DNA from: Sporocytophaga myxococcoides
GTDB taxonomy: Bacteria; Bacteroidota; Bacteroidia; Cytophagales; Cytophagaceae
Direction of reading: 5' to 3'
NCBI RefSeq assembly: GCF_000775915.1
Contig: NZ_BBLT01000001.1
Span: 1-64,000, forward strand
DNA length: 64,000 bases
Below the pieces are notes generated by a model. That model was not told the origin of the DNA. It ran no database searches and was given only the letters and a program-made list of their open reading frames with translations. The position numbers and the translations under genes are program-made. Positions 25,665 to 32,963 of this stretch are shown in pieces. Position 1 is the first letter of the stretch. Every line of letters starts with the position of its first letter.

Positions 25665-26261
25665 TTATCTTTTAACAATACAACCTATTGCTCTTTTTTC
25701 AGAAACCTTAAGTGCATTATCCTGAACCAATGCAAGTAAAGCATCTCTAAGGTAATGATAGTGAACATCTTTTGGAACTTGAGGATTGTCGTCAATTGCT
25801 CCTTTATAAAAAAGCACAAAAGATTTATTGATGTTCTTTAAGACAAATACTTCCGGAGTTTTTGTGACTCCAAAGGCATTTGATATTTCAAAATTTTTAT
25901 CTGGTAAATATGGGAAATTATAGGCCATTTCCTTTGCTCTGACTGCCATTTCGTTTATTCCGTCAGATGGACAGGCAGCAGGATTGTTAGGATTTATTAA
26001 AATAAATTTAACTTTGTTAATCTCAAATTCATTTGCTAAACGAATAATCCTTTCTTCATATAACTTAGAATAAGGACATTCCTGGCTGGTAAAAACAATT
26101 ACTATACCTTTGTCTTCTGAATACTCTGTCAGACTTACCTTTTTCTGACTTGTTACATTATTGGCAGTAAAGTTTTTCACCTTGTCTCCAACATTGTAAC
26201 CTGTCTGAGCAAATATATTTAAGGCAAAAAAAGAAAAGAAAACAGTCCCGATAATTTTCAT
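25665..26261 (-). CDS. Exported thioredoxin/peroxiredoxin-like redox protein
   Basis: 198 residues. Signal peptide MKIIGTVFFSFFALNIFAQ, then an AhpC/TSA-like thioredoxin fold: VGDKVKNF, VIVFTSQECPYSKLYEERI, later FGVTKTPEVFVL (the cis-Pro TP motif) and a DDNPQ loop. The active site is ECPYS, with one cysteine in place of CxxC. Another cysteine lies at AACPSD and one near the C-terminus (AIGCIVKR), so a resolving cysteine may come from there. Probable periplasmic thiol-dependent function. 26 nt downstream of the PPTase gene and likely co-transcribed. Confidence 0.85.
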   Translation of the reverse strand: MKIIGTVFFSFFALNIFAQTGYNVGDKVKNFTANNVTSQKKVSLTEYSEDKGIVIVFTSQECPYSKLYEERIIRLANEFEINKVKFILINPNNPAACPSDGINEMAVRAKEMAYNFPYLPDKNFEISNAFGVTKTPEVFVLKNINKSFVLFYKGAIDDNPQVPKDVHYHYLRDALLALVQDNALKVSEKRAIGCIVKR

Positions 26262-26287
26262 CTTTTTCCCGGATTAGTGCTACTAAT

Positions 26288-26917
26288 TTAATAATTAAAA
26301 GCTAAAATGTAATTTCCAATTCTTGAAATTTTCATTGGAATAGTGTTAACTGTAATATTATCGCTTTTAATCTCACATAAACAATGTGCCTCTTTATTAG
26401 AAAAATCAAACGGTTTAATTCTGATTGACTCCTTAAAGTTCAGCTTAAGGTCGGAAAACATTTTATATACTGCTTCCTTCACGCACCAATACGCAGACAA
26501 AACATCAAGGTTATCGCCAGCTTCAGCTAATTCGGTTTCACTCAGAAATTTATCTTTGACACGTATAATTTTTTCTGAAGAAAGTTCAATATCTATACCA
26601 ACTTTTCCGACTTTGTTTAAAATTGCACAGCACATTGATTTCGAATGGCTTAAAGAAACCTCCGCATTAAAAGGTACTAAAACTGGTTTCCCCAAATTAT
26701 CTTTATGAACATCATGGAATTCAATCCCGCTAAATGAGCATAATTTCTCTAAAAGTATTCTAGAAGCAAGCCACTCCTTCTTTCTTTTTTCACTCCAGGA
26801 TTCCTCACATTTTATTTCCGGCTTGTACATCTGGAGGAGCTCATCAAGATTTTCTTCAATTGCCCAGATTCCCCAGCAGGAATTATCATCAATAGAAGTT
26901 ATAGAAATTAAGGGCAT
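26288..26917 (-). CDS. 4'-phosphopantetheinyl transferase superfamily protein (Sfp-type)
   Basis: 209 residues. Transfers phosphopantetheine from CoA to carrier-protein serines. Shows the family pattern: SLSHSKSMCCAIL, then VGIDIELSSEKIIRVKDKF and AYWCVKEAVYKMF, which give the GxD, E and W-x-x-KE-x-x-x-K residues for Mg and CoA binding. N-terminal KKEWLASRILL fits Sfp-like proteins. Being the only PPTase seen here, it cannot be assigned to primary or secondary metabolism. Divergent from the WD40 gene. Confidence 0.9.
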   Translation of the reverse strand: MPLISITSIDDNSCWGIWAIEENLDELLQMYKPEIKCEESWSEKRKKEWLASRILLEKLCSFSGIEFHDVHKDNLGKPVLVPFNAEVSLSHSKSMCCAILNKVGKVGIDIELSSEKIIRVKDKFLSETELAEAGDNLDVLSAYWCVKEAVYKMFSDLKLNFKESIRIKPFDFSNKEAHCLCEIKSDNITVNTIPMKISRIGNYILAFNY

Positions 26918-26995
26918 CAGGAAGTTGAATTTTTTATATGTGTAAAATCGTTTATTAAATTGCTAAATTTAGACAAAATTCCAAAAGTACACTCC

Positions 26996-27904
26996 ATGAC
27001 AAAAATTGAGGTAGAAAAGATAGCTTCCTTAACTGGTCATAAAGACTGCATTTATACAATTGAAAAGGGCGAATCCGATAAGGTGATTTATTCTGCAGGT
27101 GGAGATGGTATGGTTGTTAAGTGGGACCTCAATCAGCCTGACCTTGGCAAGTTGGTTGCGAAGGTGGAAAACTCTGTTTACGCTTTGAGATTTCATCAGG
27201 GACGACTCCTGGTAGGGCATAATTTTAATGGTATTCATCTTATAAATCCTGATCTTAATAAAGAAGAATTGTCTACTTCTGTTAGCAATTCTCAGATTTT
27301 TGACGTGAAATCTACAGAAAAGAATATCTATTTAGCCTGCGGTGACGGTACTTTGGTTGTTCTGGATGCCGAAAATTTATCCACCATTGCTAAGATTAAA
27401 GTTTCTGATAAAAGCCTGAGAACAATTGCCATTAACGAAGCTGATCATTTGCTGGTTATAGGTTCCAGTGATTTTACTGTGAGTGTTTTTGACCTTCAGA
27501 CTTTGCAATTGAAAGATCAGCAAAAGGCTCATGAAAATTCTGTTTTTACATTGGCATTTTCTCCTGATGGGATATATTTGCTAAGTGGTGGGAGAGATGC
27601 TAAATTGAAAGTATGGGCAATAAGGCAAAAAAAACTGGAGCTGATAGAAACAATAGCCGCTCACTTGTTTGCGATAAACAATATTGCATTTAGGGAAGAT
27701 GGAAAATATTTTGCTACTTGCAGTATGGATAAGTCAATTAAAGTATGGGATGCCGGAACTTTTTCCCTTATAAAAGTTATTGATAAATCCAGACATGCTG
27801 GACATGGTACATCAGTAAATAAAGTACTATGGTCTTCTTGTGACACCATTGCTTCATGTAGTGACGACAGAACAATCTCTGTCTGGAAAGTGAAAAATTT
27901 ATAA
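26996..27904 (+). CDS. WD40-repeat beta-propeller protein
   Basis: 302 residues made almost entirely of WD40 repeats, about seven, hence one propeller. Clear repeat ends: VIYSAGGDGMVVKWDL, LVIGSSDFTVSVFDL, LLSGGRDAKLKVWAI, FATCSMDKSIKVWDA and IASCSDDRTISVWKV. GH-type repeat starts are SLTGHKDCIYTI and KAHENSVFTLAFSPDG. No signal peptide, so a cytoplasmic scaffold; partner unknown. ATG 26996 chosen over a TTG 12 codons upstream. Confidence 0.92.
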   Translation: MTKIEVEKIASLTGHKDCIYTIEKGESDKVIYSAGGDGMVVKWDLNQPDLGKLVAKVENSVYALRFHQGRLLVGHNFNGIHLINPDLNKEELSTSVSNSQIFDVKSTEKNIYLACGDGTLVVLDAENLSTIAKIKVSDKSLRTIAINEADHLLVIGSSDFTVSVFDLQTLQLKDQQKAHENSVFTLAFSPDGIYLLSGGRDAKLKVWAIRQKKLELIETIAAHLFAINNIAFREDGKYFATCSMDKSIKVWDAGTFSLIKVIDKSRHAGHGTSVNKVLWSSCDTIASCSDDRTISVWKVKNL

Positions 27905-27962
27905 TATACTCTGACGAACGGTAGAAAGGACTGAACAGTTTAGTTTAAAATTAGTATCCAAA

Positions 27963-28676
27963 ATGAAAATAACCCCAATTGAAATCAGGCAGAAAGAATT
28001 TGAGAAAGCTTTCAGAGGGTATGAAAAGGAAGAAGTTGATGCTTTTTTGCTATCTCTGTCTCAGGAATGGGAGCGATTGCTCGAAGAAAATAAAGAATTG
28101 AAGAGAAGACTTGATACTTCAGAAAAAGAAGTTTCCAGATTACGTGAAGTTGAACATTCTTTATTCCGCACACTAAAGACTGCCGAAGATACAGGGGCTC
28201 ATATGATAGATGCAGCTAATAAAACTGCTGAGCTACATCTGAGAGAAGCACAAATGAAAGCTGAGGCTTTGCTCAATGATGCTAGTTTTAAAGCTAAATC
28301 TATTTTGGAAGACGCTGAAGAGAAGGCTAAAGACATAATGGATTCGCTACAGGATGAGGTAAAAGCAATAGAAAGAGAATACAATTATATTGCTGATCAG
28401 AGAGATAATCTACATTCTGAATTAAAAAGTCTGGTTAACGATACCATAGAAAAGGTTTCCAGGGCAATGGCTAAATCCGGTTCTCAGGAACGTCTGGATG
28501 CAAAGCTTAAAGAATTCAGGGGCCTGGGCTTTGAGAAAAAGAAGTCAGAGCAAAAACCCCTTCCCGAAATTAAACCTATGGAAAATCCGGTAAATAAAAC
28601 GGAAGATCCAAAACCTGCCAGTAATGCTCCAGAGCAGGGCAAAAAAAGTGACGGTTCATTTTTTGATTCACTCTGA
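27963..28676 (+). CDS. DivIVA-domain protein
   Basis: 237 residues. N-terminal DivIVA motif MKITPIEIRQKEFEKAFRGY followed by EEVDAFLLSLSQEWERLL (residues 1-45), then a long coiled coil (to about residue 170) with a conserved ALLNDASFKAKSILEDAEEKAK segment, and a low-complexity Lys/Pro tail. In Firmicutes and actinobacteria such proteins mark curved membranes and recruit division or wall machinery; the Bacteroidota role is undefined. Its stop overlaps the folB start (TGATG), so the two are translationally coupled. Confidence 0.9.
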   Translation: MKITPIEIRQKEFEKAFRGYEKEEVDAFLLSLSQEWERLLEENKELKRRLDTSEKEVSRLREVEHSLFRTLKTAEDTGAHMIDAANKTAELHLREAQMKAEALLNDASFKAKSILEDAEEKAKDIMDSLQDEVKAIEREYNYIADQRDNLHSELKSLVNDTIEKVSRAMAKSGSQERLDAKLKEFRGLGFEKKKSEQKPLPEIKPMENPVNKTEDPKPASNAPEQGKKSDGSFFDSL

Positions 28677-29041
28677 TGAAAGAAGATATTGAGGTAGCTT
28701 TAGAAGGATTGGAATTCTTTGCTTACCATGGATTGTATGAGGAAGAAACCAAAACAGGAAATCGTTTTATCGTTGATGTAAAGGTAAATTATCCAAAAAT
28801 AAATTATCTGAGTGATGATATAAGCGAAGTAGTAGATTATGTAAAACTTTTCCAGATTGTTAAGCTTGAAATGGAGGTGCCAAGCAAATTACTTGAAGTG
28901 GTAGCCCAGAAAATTGTAGATGCCATTTTTAATTTATATCCCAATATAACATCTGCTGAAGCAACAGTATCCAAAATGAATCCTCCACTTGGAAGTCTTT
29001 GCAAAAAGTCAAAGGTAACTATCAGAAGAATCAATGATTAG
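28676..29041 (+). CDS. folB: Dihydroneopterin aldolase
   Basis: 121 residues, standard length. Converts 7,8-dihydroneopterin to 6-hydroxymethyl-dihydropterin and glycolaldehyde in folate synthesis. Family marks: ALEGLEFFAYHGLYEEE near the N-terminus with the conserved Tyr/His and Glu, FIVDVKV, DYVKLFQIV and a LLEVVAQKIVDAI helix, ending ATVSKMNPPLG. Overlaps divIVA by one base and chaN by 8 bases. Confidence 0.94.
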   Translation: MKEDIEVALEGLEFFAYHGLYEEETKTGNRFIVDVKVNYPKINYLSDDISEVVDYVKLFQIVKLEMEVPSKLLEVVAQKIVDAIFNLYPNITSAEATVSKMNPPLGSLCKKSKVTIRRIND

Positions 29042-29894
29042 GTTAGTTATTTATATTCATCTTGCACTATTCCCATTAAATATTATTGCCCAGGATGCTT
29101 ATACTTTATTTGATAAACAAGGTAAGAAGGTCTCCTATGATAAATTCCTCTCTGTATTGGAAGGTGCTGATATTATTTTATTCGGAGAAATTCATGATAA
29201 TGCACTTTGCCATTGGATGGAACTTCAGATTTTAAAAAAACTGGAAGCCAGTAAAAAAGGAAAGGTAGTTGTGGGAGGGGAGTTTTTTGAAGCGGATGAC
29301 CAGATCATTATTAATGAATATTTAAAAGGTTATTTTTCTCTGACAAATTTTAAAGATGAGGCAAAAACCTGGAATAATTTTGAGCATGCTTATCTGCCGA
29401 TTATTCAGTTTTCCAAAGAAAAGCACCTGCCGTTTATAGCGACTAATATCCCAAGAAGATATGCATCTATAGTAGCTAAAAAAGGGATAGATTCTCTTCA
29501 GCTCCTTCAAAGTGAAGCTTTTAAATGGATTGCTCCATTACCTTTTGAAATAGATAAAAACCTGCCCGGATATAAACACCTTTCTGAGGCTTCAGTACAA
29601 GGGCATGGCTTTAGTCTTCCATTTTTGGTTGAAGCTCAGGCCATAAAAGATGCTACCATGGCTCATTTTATCAATCTTTACAGAGGAGATAAAATATTTT
29701 TTCATATTAATGGGAGTTTTCATTCAGACGGGTACGAGGGGATTTATTGGTATTTAAAAAGAAAAAATCCTTCTTTAAAAATAATTACAATAAGTTCAAG
29801 GGAGCAGAACAACCTATCAGCCTTGAATAAAGAGCATTTGAATTTAGCTGATTTTATAATTTGTTTTCCCGAAGACATGGTAAGAACTAAATAA
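29034..29894 (+). CDS. ChaN-family (DUF399) iron-regulated heme-binding protein
   Basis: 286 residues. Signal peptide (LVIYIHLALFPLNIIAQ), then the ChaN pattern: ADIILFGEIHDNALCHWMEL, KVVVGGEFFEADDQIIINEYL and a FIATNIPRRYASIVAKKG helix, with a final segment FFHINGSFHSDGYEGIYWYL. ChaN of Campylobacter binds cofacial heme; the metal or heme partner here is inferred by family. No lipobox, so periplasmic or secreted rather than a lipoprotein. ATG overlaps the folB stop (ATGATTAG). Confidence 0.88.
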   Translation: MIRLVIYIHLALFPLNIIAQDAYTLFDKQGKKVSYDKFLSVLEGADIILFGEIHDNALCHWMELQILKKLEASKKGKVVVGGEFFEADDQIIINEYLKGYFSLTNFKDEAKTWNNFEHAYLPIIQFSKEKHLPFIATNIPRRYASIVAKKGIDSLQLLQSEAFKWIAPLPFEIDKNLPGYKHLSEASVQGHGFSLPFLVEAQAIKDATMAHFINLYRGDKIFFHINGSFHSDGYEGIYWYLKRKNPSLKIITISSREQNNLSALNKEHLNLADFIICFPEDMVRTK

Positions 29895-29935
29895 ATCAGA
29901 TATTAGGTTAAGTATTGATAATTAAAGTAAATAAT

Positions 29936-30457
29936 ATGCAAGAGTTTGTTGATCTTTTAAAAATTTTGTTGCCTGCAGGAGTTGTATTATACGGTATGTA
30001 CCTGACTGTTAAAGCTTTTTTAAATAAAGAGTTTGAAAAGAAGCTTGTTGATATAAAAATTAAAAATACAGAGACCGTACTGCCAATCAGACTTCAGGCT
30101 TATGAAAGAATGGCACTCTTCCTTGAAAGAATCTCTCCTGCAAATCTTGTTGTAAGAGTTAATGATGCATCTTTTAGTTCTGTAGCTTTTCATCAGCAAC
30201 TATTACATGAAATTCGTGAAGAATTCAGCCACAATCTTTCACAGCAGGTCTATATGAGCGATCAGGCCTGGGATAATGTGAAAAAAGCCATGGATGATAT
30301 CATTTCAATAATAAACATGGCGGCAGATAAAACCAATCCTCAGTCAAGAAGTATTGAACTTGCTAAAAATATTTTTGACCTGCTTTCCACCAGAAGCGAA
30401 GATCCTGTAAATAATGCTCTTAGATTTCTTAAAATTGAAATAAGACAAGCTTTTTAA
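29936..30457 (+). CDS. Uncharacterised membrane-anchored protein
   Basis: 173 residues, family not recognised. N-terminal transmembrane helix (LLKILLPAGVVLYGMYLTVKAFL, about residues 6-28), then a charged helical cytoplasmic region with ETVLPIRLQAYERMALFLERISP and EEFSHNLSQQVYMSDQAWDNVKKAMDDI-like helices. The composition suggests a soluble alpha-helical domain tethered to the membrane. ATG 29936 preferred over a TTG seven codons upstream. Followed by an inverted repeat and a 51-codon membrane ORF. Confidence 0.72.
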   Translation: MQEFVDLLKILLPAGVVLYGMYLTVKAFLNKEFEKKLVDIKIKNTETVLPIRLQAYERMALFLERISPANLVVRVNDASFSSVAFHQQLLHEIREEFSHNLSQQVYMSDQAWDNVKKAMDDIISIINMAADKTNPQSRSIELAKNIFDLLSTRSEDPVNNALRFLKIEIRQAF

Positions 30458-30469
30458 TAAGAAATAGGG

Positions 30470-30541
30470 TTATTGAAGTTTACTTTTTATAGTTGTTAAT
30501 GTATTTACACCTGTAAAATTTAAACAAGTAAACTTCAATAA
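30470..30541. repeat. Perfect 16-bp inverted repeat with an inner hairpin
   Basis: TTATTGAAGTTTACTT (30470-30485) and its exact reverse complement AAGTAAACTTCAATAA (30526-30541) enclose 40 nt. The loop has a small hairpin TTTAC-ACCT-GTAAA (30504-30517). It lies between the stop at 30457 and the ATG at 30546. There is no classical T-run, so it may be a 5'-UTR structure of the small gene or an mRNA 3'-end stabiliser. Confidence 0.6.
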
Positions 30542-30545
30542 TCTT

Positions 30546-30701
30546 ATGGACTTTCTCAGAGACCTCTTGAACTCTCAAACTGCCGGAGATTCATTTTTTT
30601 CATATGCTTCATTTTATATTTTTTTATTGATTTTTGTTCCAGTTACATTCATTTTAATCGTGTTCATCGACTATTTCATTTCAAAGGTTTTAAAAAAATA
30701 A
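30546..30701 (+). CDS. Small membrane protein, 51 residues
   Basis: ATG-initiated frame of 51 codons. A polar start (MDFLRDLLNSQTAGD) is followed by a hydrophobic transmembrane helix rich in Phe, Ile and Leu (about residues 21-45) and a basic end SKVLKK. The charge distribution suits an inner-membrane protein with a cytoplasmic C-terminus. It starts 4 nt after a perfect 16-bp inverted repeat and lies just before the pheA promoter. No family recognised; conservation in relatives would be needed to confirm it is a gene. Confidence 0.55.
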   Translation: MDFLRDLLNSQTAGDSFFSYASFYIFLLIFVPVTFILIVFIDYFISKVLKK

Positions 30702-30723
30702 GCTTATTAACTTAGACAAAATT

Positions 30724-30755
30724 TTTGTTTTCTTTACAAGAACAAATTAACTTTG
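30724..30755 (+). promoter_or_regulatory. Promoter of the pheA leader transcript
   Basis: TTTG (30724-30727), 20 nt, then TAACTTTG (30748-30755): a full match to the Bacteroidota -33/-7 consensus. The expected start (about 4-5 nt after the final G) is 30759-30760, only 1-2 nt before the leader peptide ATG. Confidence 0.75.
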
Positions 30756-30760
30756 AAAGT

Positions 30761-30811
30761 ATGGTCCGGGGGTTAATGTTATTTGCATTTTACTATTTCT
30801 TTCAGTCCTAA
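30761..30811 (+). CDS. Phe/Tyr-rich leader peptide of the pheA attenuator
   Basis: Sixteen-residue ORF reading MVRGLMLFAFYYFFQS with TAA at 30809-30811. Six of residues 8-14 are aromatic (four Phe, two Tyr). It starts at the predicted 5' end of the transcript with no Shine-Dalgarno, and is followed by mutually exclusive hairpins before pheA. This is the architecture of pheL-type leader peptides, in which ribosome stalling at Phe codons under Phe-tRNA shortage controls termination. The function is inferred from codon content and RNA pairing; it is not demonstrated. Confidence 0.75.
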   Translation: MVRGLMLFAFYYFFQS

Positions 30812-30864
30812 CCGGAGGGATCAGAATTGCTGTTGTTGATGGTCCCGTTTGGGACTTTTTTTTT
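30765..30864 (+). promoter_or_regulatory. Transcription attenuator upstream of pheA (leader, antiterminator, terminator)
   Basis: Terminator: GTCCC (30842-30846) with GGGAC (30851-30855), GTTT loop, then nine T (30856-30864). Antiterminator: GGGATCA (30817-30823) can pair with TGGTCCC (30840-30846), seven pairs including one G-U, using the same strand as the terminator's left arm. Region 1 inside the leader (30765-30775) can pair with 30809-30816 over eight pairs around a 3-nt bulge. A ribosome at the leader stop would cover the antiterminator's left arm and allow termination. A ribosome stalled on the Phe codons would leave it free. Confidence 0.72.
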
Positions 30865-30882
30865 ATATATAGTTAACAGAGT

Positions 30883-31731
30883 ATGGTAAAAGTTGCAATA
30901 CAGGGCGGCAGAGCGTCATTTCATGAGATAGCGGCTCGCAATTATTTTAAAGATGACGTCGAGATGTTAGAATGCGGTTCTTTCCCCATCTTATGTGAGG
31001 CTTTAAAAAAAGAAGACGCTGATTATGCAGTTATGGCAATTGAAAATTCGATTGCAGGAAGTATTCTTCCCAATTATGCTTTATTGCAGAAATTTGATTT
31101 TTTAATAATCGGAGAGATTTATTTAAGAATAGAACAAAATCTGATGGCCTTTCCAGGAGTCACCATAGATAAAATTGAAAAAGCAAGATCTCACTATATG
31201 GCATTGCTGCAATGTCAAGACTTTCTTCAAAAGCACCCTCATATTAAAGTGGAAGAGTATCATGATACTGCGGATAGTGCTCGCGATATCAGATTAAAAG
31301 AGGAAAAGAATGTCGCTGCTATTGCCGGAAGGTATGCTGCTGAGCTTTATAATCTGGACATTCTGGCGGAAAGCATTGAAACTGAAAAGAGAAATTATAC
31401 GAGATTTCTGATACTTTCCAGAGATAAGAGATATAAAACTGAAAATAAAAATAAGGCAACCATTAGCTTCCATCTTCCGAATAGGGTAGGAGCGTTGGCT
31501 GAGGTGCTTAGGGTTATAGTTGAAAATAATATTAACCTGACGAAAATTCAATCGTTGCCTATTATCGGCAGACCCAATGAATATACATTTTATGTAGACT
31601 GTGAATTCTTCAATTATGAAGACTTCAAAAAGTCAATTGAAATAAAACACATTGTAGAAAATCTCAGGATTCTGGGAGAGTATAGAAAAGGAGAAACCAT
31701 TCATGATTATTCCAAAAGCAGACAGGCTTAA
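30883..31731 (+). CDS. pheA: Prephenate dehydratase
   Basis: 282 residues, monofunctional enzyme without chorismate mutase. Converts prephenate to phenylpyruvate in phenylalanine synthesis. Catalytic domain about residues 1-190: opening VAIQGGRASFHEIAA, AVMAIENSIAGSI, VAAIAGRYAAELY and the catalytic TRF motif in KRNYTRFLILSRD. C-terminal ACT domain with VGALAEVLRVI and KIQSLPIIGRPNEYTFYVD, usual site of Phe feedback inhibition, so enzyme-level control probably adds to the attenuator 19 nt upstream. Overlaps the aminotransferase gene by 29 nt. Confidence 0.97.
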   Translation: MVKVAIQGGRASFHEIAARNYFKDDVEMLECGSFPILCEALKKEDADYAVMAIENSIAGSILPNYALLQKFDFLIIGEIYLRIEQNLMAFPGVTIDKIEKARSHYMALLQCQDFLQKHPHIKVEEYHDTADSARDIRLKEEKNVAAIAGRYAAELYNLDILAESIETEKRNYTRFLILSRDKRYKTENKNKATISFHLPNRVGALAEVLRVIVENNINLTKIQSLPIIGRPNEYTFYVDCEFFNYEDFKKSIEIKHIVENLRILGEYRKGETIHDYSKSRQA

Positions 31732-32881
31732 TCTTGTAAAAGAATATTATTTCGTAAGAAAATTAGAAGAAATTGCCAAACTTAATAAAGAGGGCAAAAA
31801 TGTAATCAACTTTGGAATCGGCAGTCCGGATCTGGCGCCTTCCAAAGAAACTGTTCAGGCAATTGTTGCTACTGCTGAAAAGGACAATACTCATGGATAC
31901 CAACCTTATAGAGGGATTCCTGAATTCAGGCAAAAAATTGCTGAATGGTATAAAAAGACCTATAAAGTAGACCTTAATCCTAATGATGAGGTGTTGCCTT
32001 TGCTTGGCTCTAAAGAGGGAATTCTGCATCTCACAATGGCATTTTTAAATCCTGGGGAAGAAGTACTGGTGCCTAATCCGGGCTATCCTGGTTATTCATC
32101 ATTGACAATGCTTGCAGGTGGCACGATTCGCTATTATGATTTAAAGGAAGAAAACAACTGGTTTCCTGATTTTGATGCATTGCGAAAAGCTGACCTATCC
32201 AGGGTTAAAATCATGTGGGTGAATTATCCGCATATGCCAACCGGGACAGTGGCTAATAAGGAAATGCTGAAAAAGCTTATTGAATTTGCAAAAGAGAAGA
32301 GGATTCTCATTTGTTATGATAACCCATATAGCCTTGTTCTGAATAAAGAAGAACCATTCAGCATTTTACAGATAGAAGGAGCGAAAGAGGTAGCAGTTGA
32401 ACTGAATTCTTTCAGTAAATCTCATAATATGGCGGGATGGAGAGTTGGAATGATGTTAGGGAAAAAGGAATATCTTGATGCTGCCTTGGCAATTAAGAGC
32501 AATATAGATTCAGGTATGTTTCTTGGTATTCAGCAGGCTGCCATGAAAGCTCTGGATAATAATGAAACCTGGCATGCTAAAAGAAACGATGTTTATAGAG
32601 AAAGAAGAGACTGGGTTTATAAAATTCTGGATTTACTTAACTTCGAATACAGTAATGATCAGGTAGGCTTATTTATTTGGGCAAAGCCTAAAGATCCAAT
32701 AGCTATTCCGGATATAGCAGCATTTGTGGACCAGATTCTATATTCTTCTTATGTATTTTTTACACCAGGTGAAATCTTCGGATCAAATGGAAAAAACTTC
32801 CTGAGACTATCTCTTTGCGTACCTGCAGAGAGAATGAAAGAAGCATACGAAAGGCTGGAAAAAGTATTGACTAAAGCATAA
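31703..32881 (+). CDS. Class I/II PLP aminotransferase, probably aromatic amino acid
   Basis: 392 residues. Fold-type I PLP enzyme: INFGIGSPDLAPS, GYQPYRGIPEFR, NPGYPGYSSL, WVNYPHMPTGT, CYDNPYS and the PLP-lysine loop ELNSFSKSHNMAGWRVGMM. The start overlaps pheA by 29 nt, so it is coupled to it and shares the attenuator. Together they take prephenate to phenylpyruvate to phenylalanine, which supports an aromatic substrate. LL-diaminopimelate or aspartate aminotransferase activity cannot be excluded from motifs alone. Ends in a strong terminator. Confidence 0.88.
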   Translation: MIIPKADRLNLVKEYYFVRKLEEIAKLNKEGKNVINFGIGSPDLAPSKETVQAIVATAEKDNTHGYQPYRGIPEFRQKIAEWYKKTYKVDLNPNDEVLPLLGSKEGILHLTMAFLNPGEEVLVPNPGYPGYSSLTMLAGGTIRYYDLKEENNWFPDFDALRKADLSRVKIMWVNYPHMPTGTVANKEMLKKLIEFAKEKRILICYDNPYSLVLNKEEPFSILQIEGAKEVAVELNSFSKSHNMAGWRVGMMLGKKEYLDAALAIKSNIDSGMFLGIQQAAMKALDNNETWHAKRNDVYRERRDWVYKILDLLNFEYSNDQVGLFIWAKPKDPIAIPDIAAFVDQILYSSYVFFTPGEIFGSNGKNFLRLSLCVPAERMKEAYERLEKVLTKA

Positions 32882-32901
32882 AATTTTATAAAATCATCCT
32901 T

Positions 32902-32947
32902 AAAAAAAGCGGCTCCCTTCATTAGATTAGAAAGGAGCCGCTTTTTA
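32902..32947. terminator. Bidirectional terminator after the pheA operon
   Basis: Stem AAAAAGCGGCTCC with GGAGCCGCTTTTT, 17-nt loop, between the convergent aminotransferase and transporter genes. Confidence 0.9.
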
Positions 32948-32963
32948 TTTTGTATAATTGTTA

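Noticed and set aside
26343-26708. 121-codon frame antisense to the PPTase gene
   Set aside because: The PPTase motifs on the other strand are intact; the antisense translation has no domain.
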